Assembly: GCA_020746835.1 (NCBI GenBank)
Contig: JAGPNK010000001.1
Coordinates: 5,828,001-5,892,000, forward strand
DNA: 64,000 nucleotides
Direction: 5' to 3'
Source: Stachybotrys elegans
Taxonomy: Eukaryota > Ascomycota > Sordariomycetes > Hypocreales > Stachybotryaceae
In this document: piece by piece, positions 34,144-45,300 of the stretch
Position numbering within the stretch: the stretch's first letter is position 1
How the letters are laid out: the number at the start of each line of letters is the position of its first letter
Notes under the pieces: generated by a model
The model's database searches: none
The model's input: the letters and a program-made list of their open reading frames with translations, nothing else
What the model was told of the DNA's origin: nothing
Position numbers and translations under genes: made by a program

Positions 34144-36318
34144 CTAAATAACTCGAAAAAGCTTGGGTTCCTCTCCGATATCTTTCCGCCTATACAGCTT
34201 CCCACGAACTCGCGTCCCAGATCTCAGTGTCTCCCAGCTCTTGCAAAAAGTCCAATACCAGACCTCATCCAGGAATATCAAACCAACCCGAGACCAGCTG
34301 TTAACATGTCGAGCCTCCAGTACCATAATCACCACTGTGTCGCTTATAGATCCAAGGTATATGCATTGCCGTTGATCCGTGTTCAATAAAGACTGATAAA
34401 AGTGTGGGATATCCCATGGGCCAGTTGACAAAGCTAGCTTTGTAGAGTATTCGAAAATCTTCAAGACCGGGGGGGTTGTGGAGCTGCTATATGTGAATGC
34501 AGACACAGGCAGAGCCAATGCCTGAATATTGATCGTTGAAATTGCAATGGACTCGTGCGATGTCGCCACCTTGGCTTTGTCGATGTATGTAGAAAGGTCG
34601 TACCCCAAGCGGTCGTCTGCTTCAATAAAAACAGACTCCACCTCACTTTGAAGTGGAAACGGTGTACCAAAGTAAGATCTTCCGTATTCAACCTCACCAG
34701 CCCACCCCGCCCACGACCATGAGGGAAATCCCGCCCTACGCCTTGGGTGGGCACGCTCATCACCTACTGTGACTTTGTGATTCCATCCCAACCCATCTAC
34801 AAAATAATCGCATGTGTCCTTCTCACTTGAACCACGGCGGAATGGCACACCCATGATTTGGTGTATCCCTGTCCCAGATGCCTCGAAATGTCGTATAATA
34901 CCAGTAAACGCCCTCAAGGAATCCATGTTGTACGTCAAGTCCCTAACCGTGTATTGTTCCACCATGCCCATAAATCGAAGAAATTGGTGGGTGGAATTCA
35001 AAGCGGATTCGTCAAACTGACCATACATTTGATTTTCGAAACGACGAAAAAGACCGGCGCGTAATATGTTCCGAAATTTTGACTTGTTCTTGACGTGTAA
35101 TTTGTCGAGCCTGCTGGAGAGACTTTCATGGCAATTCATTGCATTGCATTCAAAGTAGACCTGATCGTCTGTGAAGACGAGCTTTCGACGACTCAGAGCA
35201 GCCTCCTGAAAGGTCCAACCCCGTGTGGCCCATTTGGATGACTGTATCTTAACGTGCGGGTGTGTCAAAGTTGGGATTATATCAAAATTCCCAATGGTAC
35301 ACTTGCGGTGAGCGGATCGTGATCGGGGACTGATTCCAGAAAGACCATATTCAGGACCGCTGCCGGCGGCAGCGACAATTGTGAGCTCGGCGTTTTGATA
35401 TATCAAGTCCATCTGATTGATCTGCTGGTGTTTTGACTCGACATCTTGACAGATGCAGTATCTGTCCACCCAAAGGTAACGAAAACCTAAACCCATCGTC
35501 ACCTTGATTGCACTGCTAATGACATTTGGCAGTGTTGGTGGCAATGAAATTCTGCTAGATCCAGAAAGAGCAAAGTCCGAAACACCATCGCCCCATGTGT
35601 AACTGAGAGCTATATAGCCAGCCTGATCCGGTGCAGGTACCACAGCGAACGAGTTGCAGTCAATTAAGAGAAGCCCTGTGCTTGCCTTATTCGTTGGAAA
35701 GCAGAGTCGTTTATGATGACGTTTGCAGTATCGTAGCCAGTAACATGCTAGTGAGAGGTCGAAAAATGGGTTAACAATCTGGGGCGTAAATATTTCTGGC
35801 TGTAAGGTGTCTCGACGTCGAATGGCTAGGAATCCTTTTTGCTCTCCATTTCTTCTCCTTGCATTGCGGTTCCCTTCGTAACTGAAACCCAAGGGCACAA
35901 GAGACAGATAGAAGGAGATCTTTCCGCGCCACAGGTCTTTTCTTGCTTCAGAGAAGTGATCAACCCATGGATTATCATGGGCAAAATTGAAAACACGCAG
36001 CTCATCGGCATCCTCGTGGTCTTTCGGCTTTCTGTCCAGCTGAGTAACGGTGATACGAGAGGAAAAAAGGAGATGGCATAGGATACAACCCGAATCTGAC
36101 TGTTGACGATAGTACTGTCCAACATCCGCGATCTTGACGTCGATTTGTGGTAGGCTTTCCGAGTCAGGCACTTGGATATCAGTCAAAGCGTCATCAAGTC
36201 GCAACTCCATGCATCTACTGCATAGATCAGACTGGGGAGATTTCAGTTCACCAGCCAGTTCAATTGGACCGTCAAGCTTTGAGAGCTTTCGCTTCACAGC
36301 CTTTGGCTGAGAAGACAT
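34144..36318 (-). CDS. HET-domain protein (heterokaryon incompatibility type), 724 aa
   Basis: A single exon from an ATG at 36318. The N-terminal region carries Cys pairs (CSRCMEL and GCILCHLL) that often precede HET domains. The HET domain spans about residues 235-385: YIALSYTWGDG, YLWVDRYCICQD and RGWTFQEAALSRRKLVFT are the three family motifs. HET proteins trigger cell death or signalling after contact with an incompatible nucleus or, in some cases, other cues. The C-terminal part (SWSWAGWAGEV and beyond) is typical of large HET proteins but has no known function. The regulatory partner is unknown. A hAT-type element lies about 170 bp upstream of the start codon. Confidence 0.92.
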   Translation of the reverse strand: MSSQPKAVKRKLSKLDGPIELAGELKSPQSDLCSRCMELRLDDALTDIQVPDSESLPQIDVKIADVGQYYRQQSDSGCILCHLLFSSRITVTQLDRKPKDHEDADELRVFNFAHDNPWVDHFSEARKDLWRGKISFYLSLVPLGFSYEGNRNARRRNGEQKGFLAIRRRDTLQPEIFTPQIVNPFFDLSLACYWLRYCKRHHKRLCFPTNKASTGLLLIDCNSFAVVPAPDQAGYIALSYTWGDGVSDFALSGSSRISLPPTLPNVISSAIKVTMGLGFRYLWVDRYCICQDVESKHQQINQMDLIYQNAELTIVAAAGSGPEYGLSGISPRSRSAHRKCTIGNFDIIPTLTHPHVKIQSSKWATRGWTFQEAALSRRKLVFTDDQVYFECNAMNCHESLSSRLDKLHVKNKSKFRNILRAGLFRRFENQMYGQFDESALNSTHQFLRFMGMVEQYTVRDLTYNMDSLRAFTGIIRHFEASGTGIHQIMGVPFRRGSSEKDTCDYFVDGLGWNHKVTVGDERAHPRRRAGFPSWSWAGWAGEVEYGRSYFGTPFPLQSEVESVFIEADDRLGYDLSTYIDKAKVATSHESIAISTINIQALALPVSAFTYSSSTTPPVLKIFEYSTKLALSTGPWDIPHFYQSLLNTDQRQCIYLGSISDTVVIMVLEARHVNSWSRVGLIFLDEVWYWTFCKSWETLRSGTRVRGKLYRRKDIGEEPKLFRVI

Positions 36319-36485
36319 GGGGGGACAAAGATTGTCGGTGGCTAAGATTAAAGAAATCTAACATTGTAGTGCGAGATTGAGGGGTTTTATTATTCGCACA
36401 GCCCAGCCTTACATGAAGCAGAGACATGTGTTCGCAGACCATTGGCTAAGAGTGTGGCGAAGCTGAGCCAAGGCGGATTTGTCTT

Positions 36486-36948
36486 GCCTGTAGTTAAATG
36501 GCCACCCCATTTTCTTAGAAGACTACCCCTTGTGGCTAGCGAAGGTGGCGCAAGGGCCTGTGACGCTGATACTGTACATTTTGTAGGGTTATTGTTAGCG
36601 CTGCTGATAATGTTGCTAGCTGTAAAGGTTAGGATTAAGGCTGCTGGCGAAGGTCAGGATCCGGGCTGCTGGTAAAGGTCATTGTTATAGCTGCCGGCGA
36701 AGGTTGGGGCCGCTGCTGAAGGTTAGGGTCACTGTTAGATTCCAGATCTTGAGGATCTTTGCCGGAAGCTATGATGATGACCTTTGCTGGTGGCCTTGAT
36801 CCTGACCTTTGCAGCTAGCTATGTTGTTAGCAGCGCTGACAATAACCCTGCAAAATGTGTGGTATCGGCATCTAGGGCCCTGATAGCTATACTACTAGCT
36901 ATAAGGGGTGGTCTTCTAAGAAAAAGGGGTGGCCTTTTAACTACGGGC
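36486..36948. mobile_element. Non-autonomous hAT-type foldback element, 463 bp
   Basis: Long terminal inverted repeats begin GCCYGTAGTTAAA (36486 and, reversed, to 36948) and match at about 48 of the first 54 positions, with weaker pairing continuing for about 150 bases, so almost the whole element folds into a hairpin. A perfect 8-bp direct repeat, TTTGTCTT, flanks it (36478-36485 and 36949-36956). An 8-bp target duplication is the hAT hallmark. The interior has repeated GCTGCTGGCGAAGGT-like words and no transposase. The small open frames inside it are not genes. It lies in the promoter side of the HET gene. Confidence 0.85.
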
Positions 36949-36956
36949 TTTGTCTT

Positions 36957-37669
36957 TACGCGTATAGGGCCAGCACGACTTATCCCAGCCAATTGGGCTT
37001 ACAAACACTTTGCATAAAATTATGGTACAAATACCTACGGAAAATGAATTGTTCTCTCCCAAACGTCGTTGGTGTTGGAATCTTGATGGTTACTCCAAGT
37101 CTTGAGAGACCGTTCCGAGCCAGTCAGTCCATACCAAGCCTTTCATAATAGCATTAGAAATGGTCAATTCCAGGTGGTTTGTGAATACACGAACCCAAGT
37201 ATAGCCCTGTAGGAGAGATGAGCAACCATTCTGCTGTGTTCACCTTGAAGATTCCTAGACATTGTACCGGTGGGCAGTTTCTCGGAGTATGGATCGTTGT
37301 TCACTGAGTGAGAAACTTATAGCAGGTCCGGCTGAGTTGGTAACGACGGCGTTTGCAGAGGATGCACTGAAGGTGTAATAAAGGCTTCATTGTGTTGAGC
37401 CCGAAAACTAGGCGGCGTCATAATTCCACATTCTCTAAGAAGGATCTCATCTTTCACCATAACCACGCCCATCATTTACACACAGAAACTCCACAGTCGC
37501 GCTGTGTCCAATCCGCTGTAACAACCAATCCAACGTTCAGCGCACCAGCCAAGTGAGAATCATGAAGTGAGATCCAGTATTGGGTGGCCGAGAGACATAT
37601 TTCAGAGACCCCATGCCCAAACACCAATATCGAACCCCAACCAGTCCTCTGGAGTCCCACTCAACTGCT
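36957..37669. other. Intergenic, 0.7 kb
   Basis: Spacer between the hAT-type element and the 3' end of the monocarboxylate-type carrier gene. No feature was recognised. Confidence 0.35.
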
Positions 37670-39081
37670 TCATCGGAGCGTTACATGAACATGTCTTAGA
37701 GAACCCAATAGGATGGTTAGAGCACTCGCAAACATGCATACCCCGGTAAAGATTATGACAAGGTCATATGAAGCCAGAGTGTCCATCAAGTTTGGAGTTG
37801 AGACGAGAAAGCCACCGATAGGCCCAGCAAGCACATTCCCAATGCCTTTGCCAAAGTTGAGTGAGCTAAAGACAATCGGTCCTGCTGTTGCATCATCGGT
37901 TATGGCAGTGCTCATTCGCACCCATATGGCTGTGAATCCGGCAGCGAAGAAACCGTATATCAGCGCAAAGACGATTAAAACTGAAAGCGACTCTGCCTGT
38001 CTCCATATCGCAAAGGACGCAACTGCTGCGGCTACTGTCGACAGGCATGCCAATATGTCCAGTGGCACTTTGCTGTCAGACAAGGAACCAAAGACGAACT
38101 GGCCGACGACTTGAGTGACGCTCATCAATGCCAACAAGAGTGCTCCTTCCCTGCCACTGAGTCCCAGGGATGAGGCGTAAGATGGGAGGTAAAGAGAGGG
38201 GTAGAAGTAGGCAAATCCTTGCAAGATATTCGAGACCGAATAGATCCAGAACAGGGAGTTGTGGAGGAAGTTCCAGTTGACATTGGGAACACTGCCTCGT
38301 TCCGGAAGAGGCAATCGCCCTTTTAGGAATGGGATCAACGGGCCCGTAAGAAGGGTGAGAGCCACAGCCACGGCACGAAGCGTTGTTTGGTGTCCGTATG
38401 TTGACAAAAGTGCCTCAAGTACAAAGGGCATGATGCACCCAGACACGCCAGATGCACCGCAAAGAATACCGTAGGCCATGCCACGGCGCGCAACCCAGTA
38501 TTCGTTCAACATATTAACAATCGGGTAGTAGAATATGAGGAATCCCAGGCCGTATGCTACACCTTGACTGAGAATGAGCATTTCTAGGGTAGTTGCGAAT
38601 GACCCTGAAACCAGTCCAATGATGCAGATGGGCCCTGTGTACGTTAGAACATTCGCTTGAGGGGATTCAACATACATCCAACCCATATCAGAACTCGTTG
38701 CTGGCGTGGGTAACGCTGTATGACAGGCATGATGATAGGGGCGCCTAGATATCCCAGTCCAGATGCCACTGTTCCGACAACGGAGATGTAGCGATTACCA
38801 GAAAATTCCGGGACCCTAGAGTAATACTCCTGGAATACACCGAAAGAAAGAGGAAATCCTAGCAACGGTGAGCGGATTCAGTATATCGGACACGACTTAC
38901 CCCATAACAGTGCCTCGAATACAAAAGCAGTGAAGAGCAGCCTCCAGGCAGCAAGGCCGCCATCGATGGGCGCAAGCTGGTGTGCTCGTATGTTGCGTGC
39001 TGTCGCATCCTCAATGTCTGCGGACTCTTGACCAAGGTCCGTGACCTGTCGAGGCGTAATGATTTCAAGCTCGGTGCTCAT
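37670..39081 (-). CDS. MFS carrier, monocarboxylate transporter (MCT) family
   Basis: Three exons (39081-38901, 38858-38676, 38634-37670) with introns of 42 and 41 nt give 442 aa. The second intron (GTATGT, branch-like TTCTAACG, ACACAG) is needed to join GW to PICIIGLVSGSFATT; without it the frame breaks. The MCT signature follows the hydrophilic N-terminus: DGGLAAWRLLFTAFV (the 'DGG-W' motif) and GFPLSFGVFQEYY. About 11-12 helices follow, and ADD-type loops precede the last helices. Fungal MCT-like carriers (MCH family) move monocarboxylates, riboflavin or metabolic products, and are common exporters in secondary metabolite clusters. It is located at the plasma membrane. A link to the adjacent P450 is possible but unproven. 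Confidence 0.9.
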
Positions 39082-40667
39082 CGTGTCTGGTATGCAGGAG
39101 GAGAGGAGGAGAATGACTGAACATCCAGAACCCCCGCTTTAAGGACCTTGAGCCGGTTCGGAGACGCAATCGTGCCTGGTCAGTCCCCTGCACTCCGTGA
39201 CCGCTCAGGTGGAATAAGCATGAGGCGCCTTGCCAAACTTATTTATGCAACATGACCGCACGGCATTCGTCAACGCCATAAAGCTCCACTTTGGTCTCAT
39301 AACTTCGGTAACAGGGACCCTCCCATCCGTAAACTACACCGGCCTCCAAAGGAGATTGCGACTATAGCAAGCGTCCACATACAACTGGCCAGAAAGCCTC
39401 GATGAACCTTATGGTTGTTTTAACCGTTCACTAATACTTTTGGGTCAACCTGATGAAGAAATGCGAATAGTGGTTTACAGCATGCAACATGTATATACAA
39501 TCCGTCTTTTGTCAGCATGCTTGAATCCATAAGTCGTAATTATTCCTTTGCTCAGTCCAAGTATATCTTGGCGCTAATTTCCATATTGTACTTGCATAGT
39601 TTGTGCCCCTGCCGTGCTGTCCACTAGTAGAAATGCTCCTGGTCGGGTCGATCTGCCGAGGTCCTGGTTTTATTGCTGGCATGCAATGTCCATGGGGATA
39701 TTTGACGCTGCATTAAGTCGGTAGCCATATTAACCAACCCAAGACAAAGAATGCACCTTACCGTCATGCACACGCAAAATCAGGATGGGGCCAGCAGCGT
39801 GGAGACGATTGTGTTGCGTAGGGCATGTTCGTGGCCTCGCATAAAACTGCCCTATCAATCATTAAGTGGAAGTGACGGCTCACTGAAGGACAGAATACAG
39901 CCAAATCCTGCTCGCCGTCTATCAACATTGTCACAGGCAGCTCACGAATACGGTGGTGAGACGGTCGAGCCAATTAAACCTCAGCGTTATAACCCACAAC
40001 TAGGCGGACCAAGGTGGTGATTCGATTGTTCGCGGACAGCAGGCTTGGAAATGCCTTGGCTTGAAGGGTAGCAACCATAGTTATGATATGTTAAAGCAAA
40101 ATGAGTACGACATAACGCTACCTTCCCCAAGTTACTGCAGTCGGATAGCTGGTGGTTCTTGGTTGTGCCGTCATTTGGGGGCCATCAATACTGGAACCCA
40201 ACTCACCGCAGCGATTGGCTATTGTAGGGGTTATAGGATACCTACTTGCCGAGTCCACGACCAACCGCAGAAGAAGTTACCCATCTCAATGCAACGCGAA
40301 ATTGCCCAATGCACCAACATCCTACCAACGTACCACCTTTTCAACGTATACGGACGGATGCAGAGTCAACCCTGCTTTGTTGGTACCTACCTACAAATCC
40401 AGGCGGTGACCGCCGCATCCACACGAGCGGGACTTTCTCTGGGTGAATCATCATCTGCAGCAGCCCCCCCGTCCTCTCCTGGTCAATCAACTCGTATCCT
40501 CGCCTGGGACTCTGCCCATCCAGCCGCTGCGCCGGACTATTTTTCTTCTTCTTCTTTTTTTTTTTTAAAAAAAAACCCCCATCCATATTTGAACAAGCCG
40601 TGCCGCTGTGGTCCCTCCGTACGAGTTTGCTTTGTGGGCGATTATGAAGACCAGTGCTAAAGGCTGG
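39082..40667. other. Intergenic, 1.6 kb
   Basis: Promoter side of the MCT carrier and terminator side of the P450. The ORFs at 39751-40020 and 40061-40660 lack recognised motifs. A poly-T/poly-A tract (40545-40575) lies inside the latter. No gene is called. Confidence 0.4.
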
Positions 40668-42283
40668 TTATTCAACATCCTCCGCCACAACTCCCATTCG
40701 ACTACCCCCCGTGAATGTCACATTCCATGTCTTGCTTGGGTCTCTGAGCCGAAGTTCGACTTGAATGTCTTGGTCAGGAATGGGGAAGCCAGCTTGGAGA
40801 GGCGACTTGTTGTACGTGGGTTCGATCCATCCGCTCGTCGGAACAACGTCAAACTGCAGCGCCATGATCGCCGCTAAGGCCATGATCTCGGTGGTAGCAA
40901 AGTGTCGCCCGGGGCAGAGTTGGTGTCCGCCGCCGAATGCACGGAAGGCGACCCTGTTGAACTTTGTCCCCCCTTGGTTTGGCTTCATAAAACGCCGGTA
41001 GTTGAATGCACCCGCGTCCTCGCCCCATGCCGTGACGCTTGAATGCTGCACAGGCGCCGGAATCATGAGCATGCTACCCTTTTTGAGTAGCATGTTTTCT
41101 AGGTAAACATCTTCCAGGAGGACACGAGGGCCAGGGTTGACGGCACGATAGCGCAGGACTTCCTGAAACGTGCTCATCAGTGTAGGGCACGTCTCGTGCA
41201 TGCTGCTGAGGTCAATCGAATTGACATCATATTTTGTGTGTACGAGAGACAATAGCTCCTCACGGACTGCCTGTAAGACCTCATCATCGGAAAAGATGTG
41301 CCAAATGACCCAAAAGGAGCAAGGCACGGTATTGCCCAAGACGGCAAACGTATTGCCAAGCTCTCCGCGCGCAATGTCTTGATCAGTCAAGCCGAAGCCC
41401 TTATGATGCTCATATCTCTTTCGTACAAGGCCAGAAGCCACTTCATGGCCGCCGCTATTTATATAGTCGGTCATGGCGGAAACAACAAGCTCGCGTGCTT
41501 GTATTAGCTTCGGAAAGAGGAATCTCAGCCCAGGGAAGACGGACAAGATTAAGAAGCCTGCCTCGAATGTCCTGTGCTGTAAGCATCTATTTTGTATATC
41601 TGGGGAGCAAACTTGAGTCATATTTGGAGGGCTTACTTCCACGCTCGAGCAACGCCAGCATCATGGTACGGATTGTGCGGGCCCCAGACGGCTTCCGTCG
41701 TCGAGTCGACCATAACCTGTCGCGACCACTCGCCGAGAGCGATAGGTCCTTTGGTATGAAGAATACTGGTTTTGGCGGATATGACGTTGATGGCAGCACG
41801 GTTAATGGCATCAAGATCCTTGCCAGGTCCCATAGCAGACATGATGAAGCGCGGCCAGCTGATGCTGAAGCCTGCATCAGAGGAAAGGTCCTTGTGCATA
41901 ATATCAAGAGCCTCCTTGCTCATGCCCACAGCAATGCCCGCGTCGGCGGCAATTGCGGCGAAACTGACATGGCGCCATTGCTTCTGGAGAGGGGCGATGA
42001 GCTTGGTATCGTTGACGATGTACATGCGCTGGAAGGGCAGACGAAGGGTGTAGATAGGCAGCCGGTGCTCATCTCTGTGCCGTCAGCGGCGTTCTTGGAG
42101 CGTTTGCTCGCCTCACCTAAGTCGTCGATGGAAGCGATCCTTGTCTCTGATCATGCCAATAATGGGGCTGACAAAGGGGAGGCTCGTCAGGATGGCGGGT
42201 GGTTCTTTGGGGTCCTGCGTTACATAGAGGAGCAGCCGTAGGGAGACATAAACGATGAGAGTTGCGAGGATAACTAGAGCCAT
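40668..42283 (-). CDS. Cytochrome P450 (CYP7/8-like fungal family)
   Basis: Three exons (42283-42117, 42074-41637, 41571-40668) give 502 aa. The start is the ATG at 42283, giving an N-terminal membrane anchor (MALVILATLIVYVSLRLLLYV); the preceding in-frame TTG is not used as a start. The K-helix ExxR is in FQEVLRYRA, and the heme-binding loop is FGGGHQLCPGRHF with the axial Cys. The proline hinge and FVSPIIG signature follow the anchor. Unlike many P450s the I-helix region (LGNTFAVLGNTVPCSFW) lacks the usual AGxDTT, a known trait of the CYP7/8 group, some members of which use other oxygen chemistry. The protein is ER-bound. The gene is divergent from the seven-helix receptor at 42638 with 354 bp between starts, so shared control is possible. 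The substrate may be a steroid, lipid or terpenoid; this is not determined. Confidence 0.9.
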
Positions 42284-42637
42284 GTTCAAGAGGTGGCGGG
42301 AGAAAGTGCCTGGGACCAAACGAGGTGTAGTGCTTACCCGGGTACAACGCGTCAGTATATAAAATACGACCCTTACATGCTACCGTGTCACTGTTGGTTC
42401 ATTCACGCCTACATAACTGGGTCGCTGAACTGAACAGGGCAGGTAAAGTTCCAATGCATTAGCCCGTATGCAAATAACACCCGGAAAGTGTGCGCGCCAA
42501 CATTGACGTCCTGACTCATGCTCTGAATTTGGGCAGAGTGCTATTTCTGGCATGCTGGGCGAGGAGTAAATAAGACCCATTTCTTCCTAATACGAGGCGC
42601 ATTCTTGAGCTTAGGACTTCAAACCTGACAGGACAAC
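42284..42637. promoter_or_regulatory. Divergent promoter of P450 and receptor genes
   Basis: A compact 354-bp region lies between the P450 and receptor start codons, with TATATAAA near 42355. No ORF of note. It probably contains both promoters. Confidence 0.4.
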
Positions 42638-44075
42638 ATGAGTTTCACGATCCGTCAGAGCCCTCCACAAGGCCCTTCCGAGACACCTGGTCCGGTCATC
42701 ATCCCTACTTCCCATGCCGACATTTCCCAGACTGCCTTTTATGTAAGACACATCAGAGAAGGATACAGGTATCCCCTATCAGACAAGGCTGATGACCAAC
42801 AGGTGCTGAATTGGATCTTCCTTGGCCTCTGCACCCTCGGCTTCGCTGTGCGGGCATTTATACGCCTCGCTTGCTTCCGCCATCTCCTCTTGGAAGATTA
42901 TCTCATGCTCCTCGCCCTGATTGTGCACAGTGCCGAGGCTGCCCTCATCGAGCTGTTTGTCGGCTACGCCTACGACCTTGAGAGCGCGCAAAAGGGCAAC
43001 ATGTCCAAAGCCGCGCAGCCGGGCTTCTTGGACAACTCGAAGCAGGCTTTGGTCGCACTTGGTGTGAGCATCAACTTGGCCATAATTGGAATCCTCCTCA
43101 TCAAGGTCAACTTCCTCCTCTTCTTCCGCCGCCTGAGCTCCCGCATGCCGTGGGCCGTAGTGGCCTGGTGGGCTGTCCTCCTCTTCACCATTGGCGGCGC
43201 GGCTGCTCAGATTGGCATGCAGGAATTCACCTGCTTCTTTGGCGACGTTGAGGACATATTCAGCCACAGGTGCACCAGCATCGAGACCATCAGGCGCGTC
43301 TTCATTAACGCCATTGTCTCTGTGGTTTTGGATGCCGTCGCAGACTTCCTGAGTATGTCCCTGCAAGGCAATTCGACATAGCTGACAATCTTGCAGTCAT
43401 TCTATTCCCCGTGACCATTCTCTGGAGCACCCGCTTGTCCATGCGCAGGAAGCTCCTGCTCACGTCTATCTTCTGCATTGTCTTCCTGACCATTGCCATT
43501 ACCGTCGTGAGGGGAAGCGTATTCCACGATGCCTACGATAACAGTGGCTCTGGCAAGATTCTCAGTGCTACATTTCTGTGGTTCTGGTTTTACTGCGAGT
43601 TTACTGTCGGTAAGAAAACCACCCAGCTGAATCTGTCTAGATTGACCTGACTCGTTAAGCGTACCTTGTCGCTTGCATCGTTTCCTTCCGCACCCTCTTT
43701 GTGCAGCGGGAGAACAGGTCAAAGGATAGGTACGAGAAGGAGCAGAGACGGAAGGCCATCTACAACAGTGCAATGCGCAGACGCGGCTGGCGCGGCCGGG
43801 CGAGCGCATGGCGCGAGAGTATTCTCGAGACGTGCAAGACGCTTGAGGGCTGGTCCGGTAGCGAAGGCGAGACGCTGTACCCCAACCGGGGCCTACCAGA
43901 CCCGCCCATCGGCCTCATGACAGTCGACTTCAATGATGATGCTAGCTGGACCAAGAACATCCCCACCACCACAACCATTTTGGGGAGAGGTGTGCCGCGC
44001 TCCGTGTCCGCGCAGAGTCTCCTGGAGCCTCAGCCGACGCACCCTCCAGGCTCAGAGGCTCCATTCGGCAGTTAA
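42638..44075 (+). CDS. Rhodopsin-like / PTH11-type seven-helix membrane receptor
   Basis: Three exons (42638-43352, 43397-43609, 43660-44075) give 447 aa. Seven hydrophobic segments are visible, starting at LNWIFLGLCTLGFAVRAFIR and LLEDYLMLLALI; the second is followed by an acidic/Tyr loop typical of the fungal rhodopsin-like family (PF20684, PTH11-related). No CFEM domain precedes it. The long cytosolic C-terminus is basic then Ser/Pro-rich. PTH11-type proteins sense surface or chemical signals at the plasma membrane and act through heterotrimeric G proteins; the ligand here is unknown. The short N-terminal tail has no signal peptide. Confidence 0.85.
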
Positions 44076-44398
44076 TAGTCGGTGTTGTTAACTGGTCTAG
44101 AGCCAGACAACATGCTGAGGCGTAAATGCAGTCAGACTTGGGTGTAACCATGCAGGCGAGGAAGCGGGGCGGAAAGGGTTATGCAGTTAACCAGTGATAC
44201 CTCTTTGGGCTCTACATGCCCCAGCGGTCATGGTGGGACGATATGCAGTTGGTTGCCCTTCATACTGTATTGGAAGTTGGTTTGGTCTACCTGGCTTGGG
44301 GGCATAGCTCTGACGGTCATCAGTGGCCGTCGTCCTTGAAGATGTGGAGTTGTCGGCCCCTTTTCGACGGCAACAAAAGATCCGCTTCCTCTCAAAGC

Positions 44399-45300
44399 AT
44401 GTTGGGAGTGCATATAGGAATTGTCGGTTTCGTCATATTACTGTGGAAGCTTTTGATATGTTCTCTGACAAAGTCCTATGACTATCGAGAACCCAAGGTT
44501 GTGGGATCCACGGTGCCGCTCTTTGGGCACGTCGTTGGTTTACTCCGTCACGGGACGGGCTACTATGCACAGCCTGCGTTTATTCATCTGATATGGAAGC
44601 CGTTATTGAATGCTGACTTTGACCGGCAAGACATCCACTCTCCCAATCTTCACGTTCAACCTTCCTCGCGGCAAGATGTACGTGGTCCGCTCCCCCGAAT
44701 TAATCGCGGCCTGCGACAAACGGCCTAGCACCGTCTCCTTTGTGCCCTACGTGGTCGAGTTCGCCAGGAGGATATTGCTCGCAAACGATGAGAGCATAAG
44801 ACTTCTCTCGGAGGATCTCCCCGAGGAAAAGGGCGCAGACCTGCGCTCCGAGACTATGAAGGCCATGCACCGAGCCATGCAGCCCGGCAAAGCCCTCGAC
44901 GAGACTATACAGAGGGTTATGCGCTGCAGCATCGACTTTCTGGACGCTAGCATAGATATACCAAACGGTAAGAGTTTGCCCCTTCTCGCATGCTGTCGTG
45001 ACTTTGTGACGCTGGCCAGCACCGATGGCCTGTACGGGGCTGAAAAGAATCCATTTCTAAATGATGCTGTCATGCAAGGTTTCTGGTACGGCCCAGGTCG
45101 GCTCGGTCGATGGGATGCTTATCTTTTCCAGGGCCGTCAACAAAGACTTTGCACGCCTGGGTCTAATGCTCTACCCAAACCTCGTTGCGCCGAACGGCAG
45201 CGTTGGTAGACAGCACTTCTTTGCTGGCATGCGAAGCTACTACCAAGACAGCGATATCGGAGATTGCGAATATTCTCATCGTGATGGTGTTGAGGTATGA
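44399..45300 (+). pseudogene. Truncated cytochrome P450 relic (CYP7/8-like)
   Basis: The anchor (MLGVHIGIVGFVILLWKLLI) and the N-terminal half of a P450 can be followed through three frames: VGSTVPLFGHVVGLL in one, MLTLTGKTSTLPIFTFNLPR onward in the second (to about 45060) and SRAVNKDFARLGLMLYPN in the third. The frame changes near 44600 and 45090 are not explained by introns. It stops at about 45300 with no K-helix or heme loop. The same P450 type as the intact gene at 40.7-42.3 kb suggests an old relative rather than an active enzyme. It begins 320 bp after the receptor gene ends. Confidence 0.75.

Noticed and set aside
36442..37017. Two small plus-strand open frames (77 aa each)
   Set aside because: They lie inside or across a near-palindromic hAT-type element and are low complexity mirror images of each other.
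40061..40660. 199-aa open frame
   Set aside because: It runs through a long poly-T/poly-A tract, has no recognised motif, and lies in the terminator region of the P450 gene on the opposite strand.
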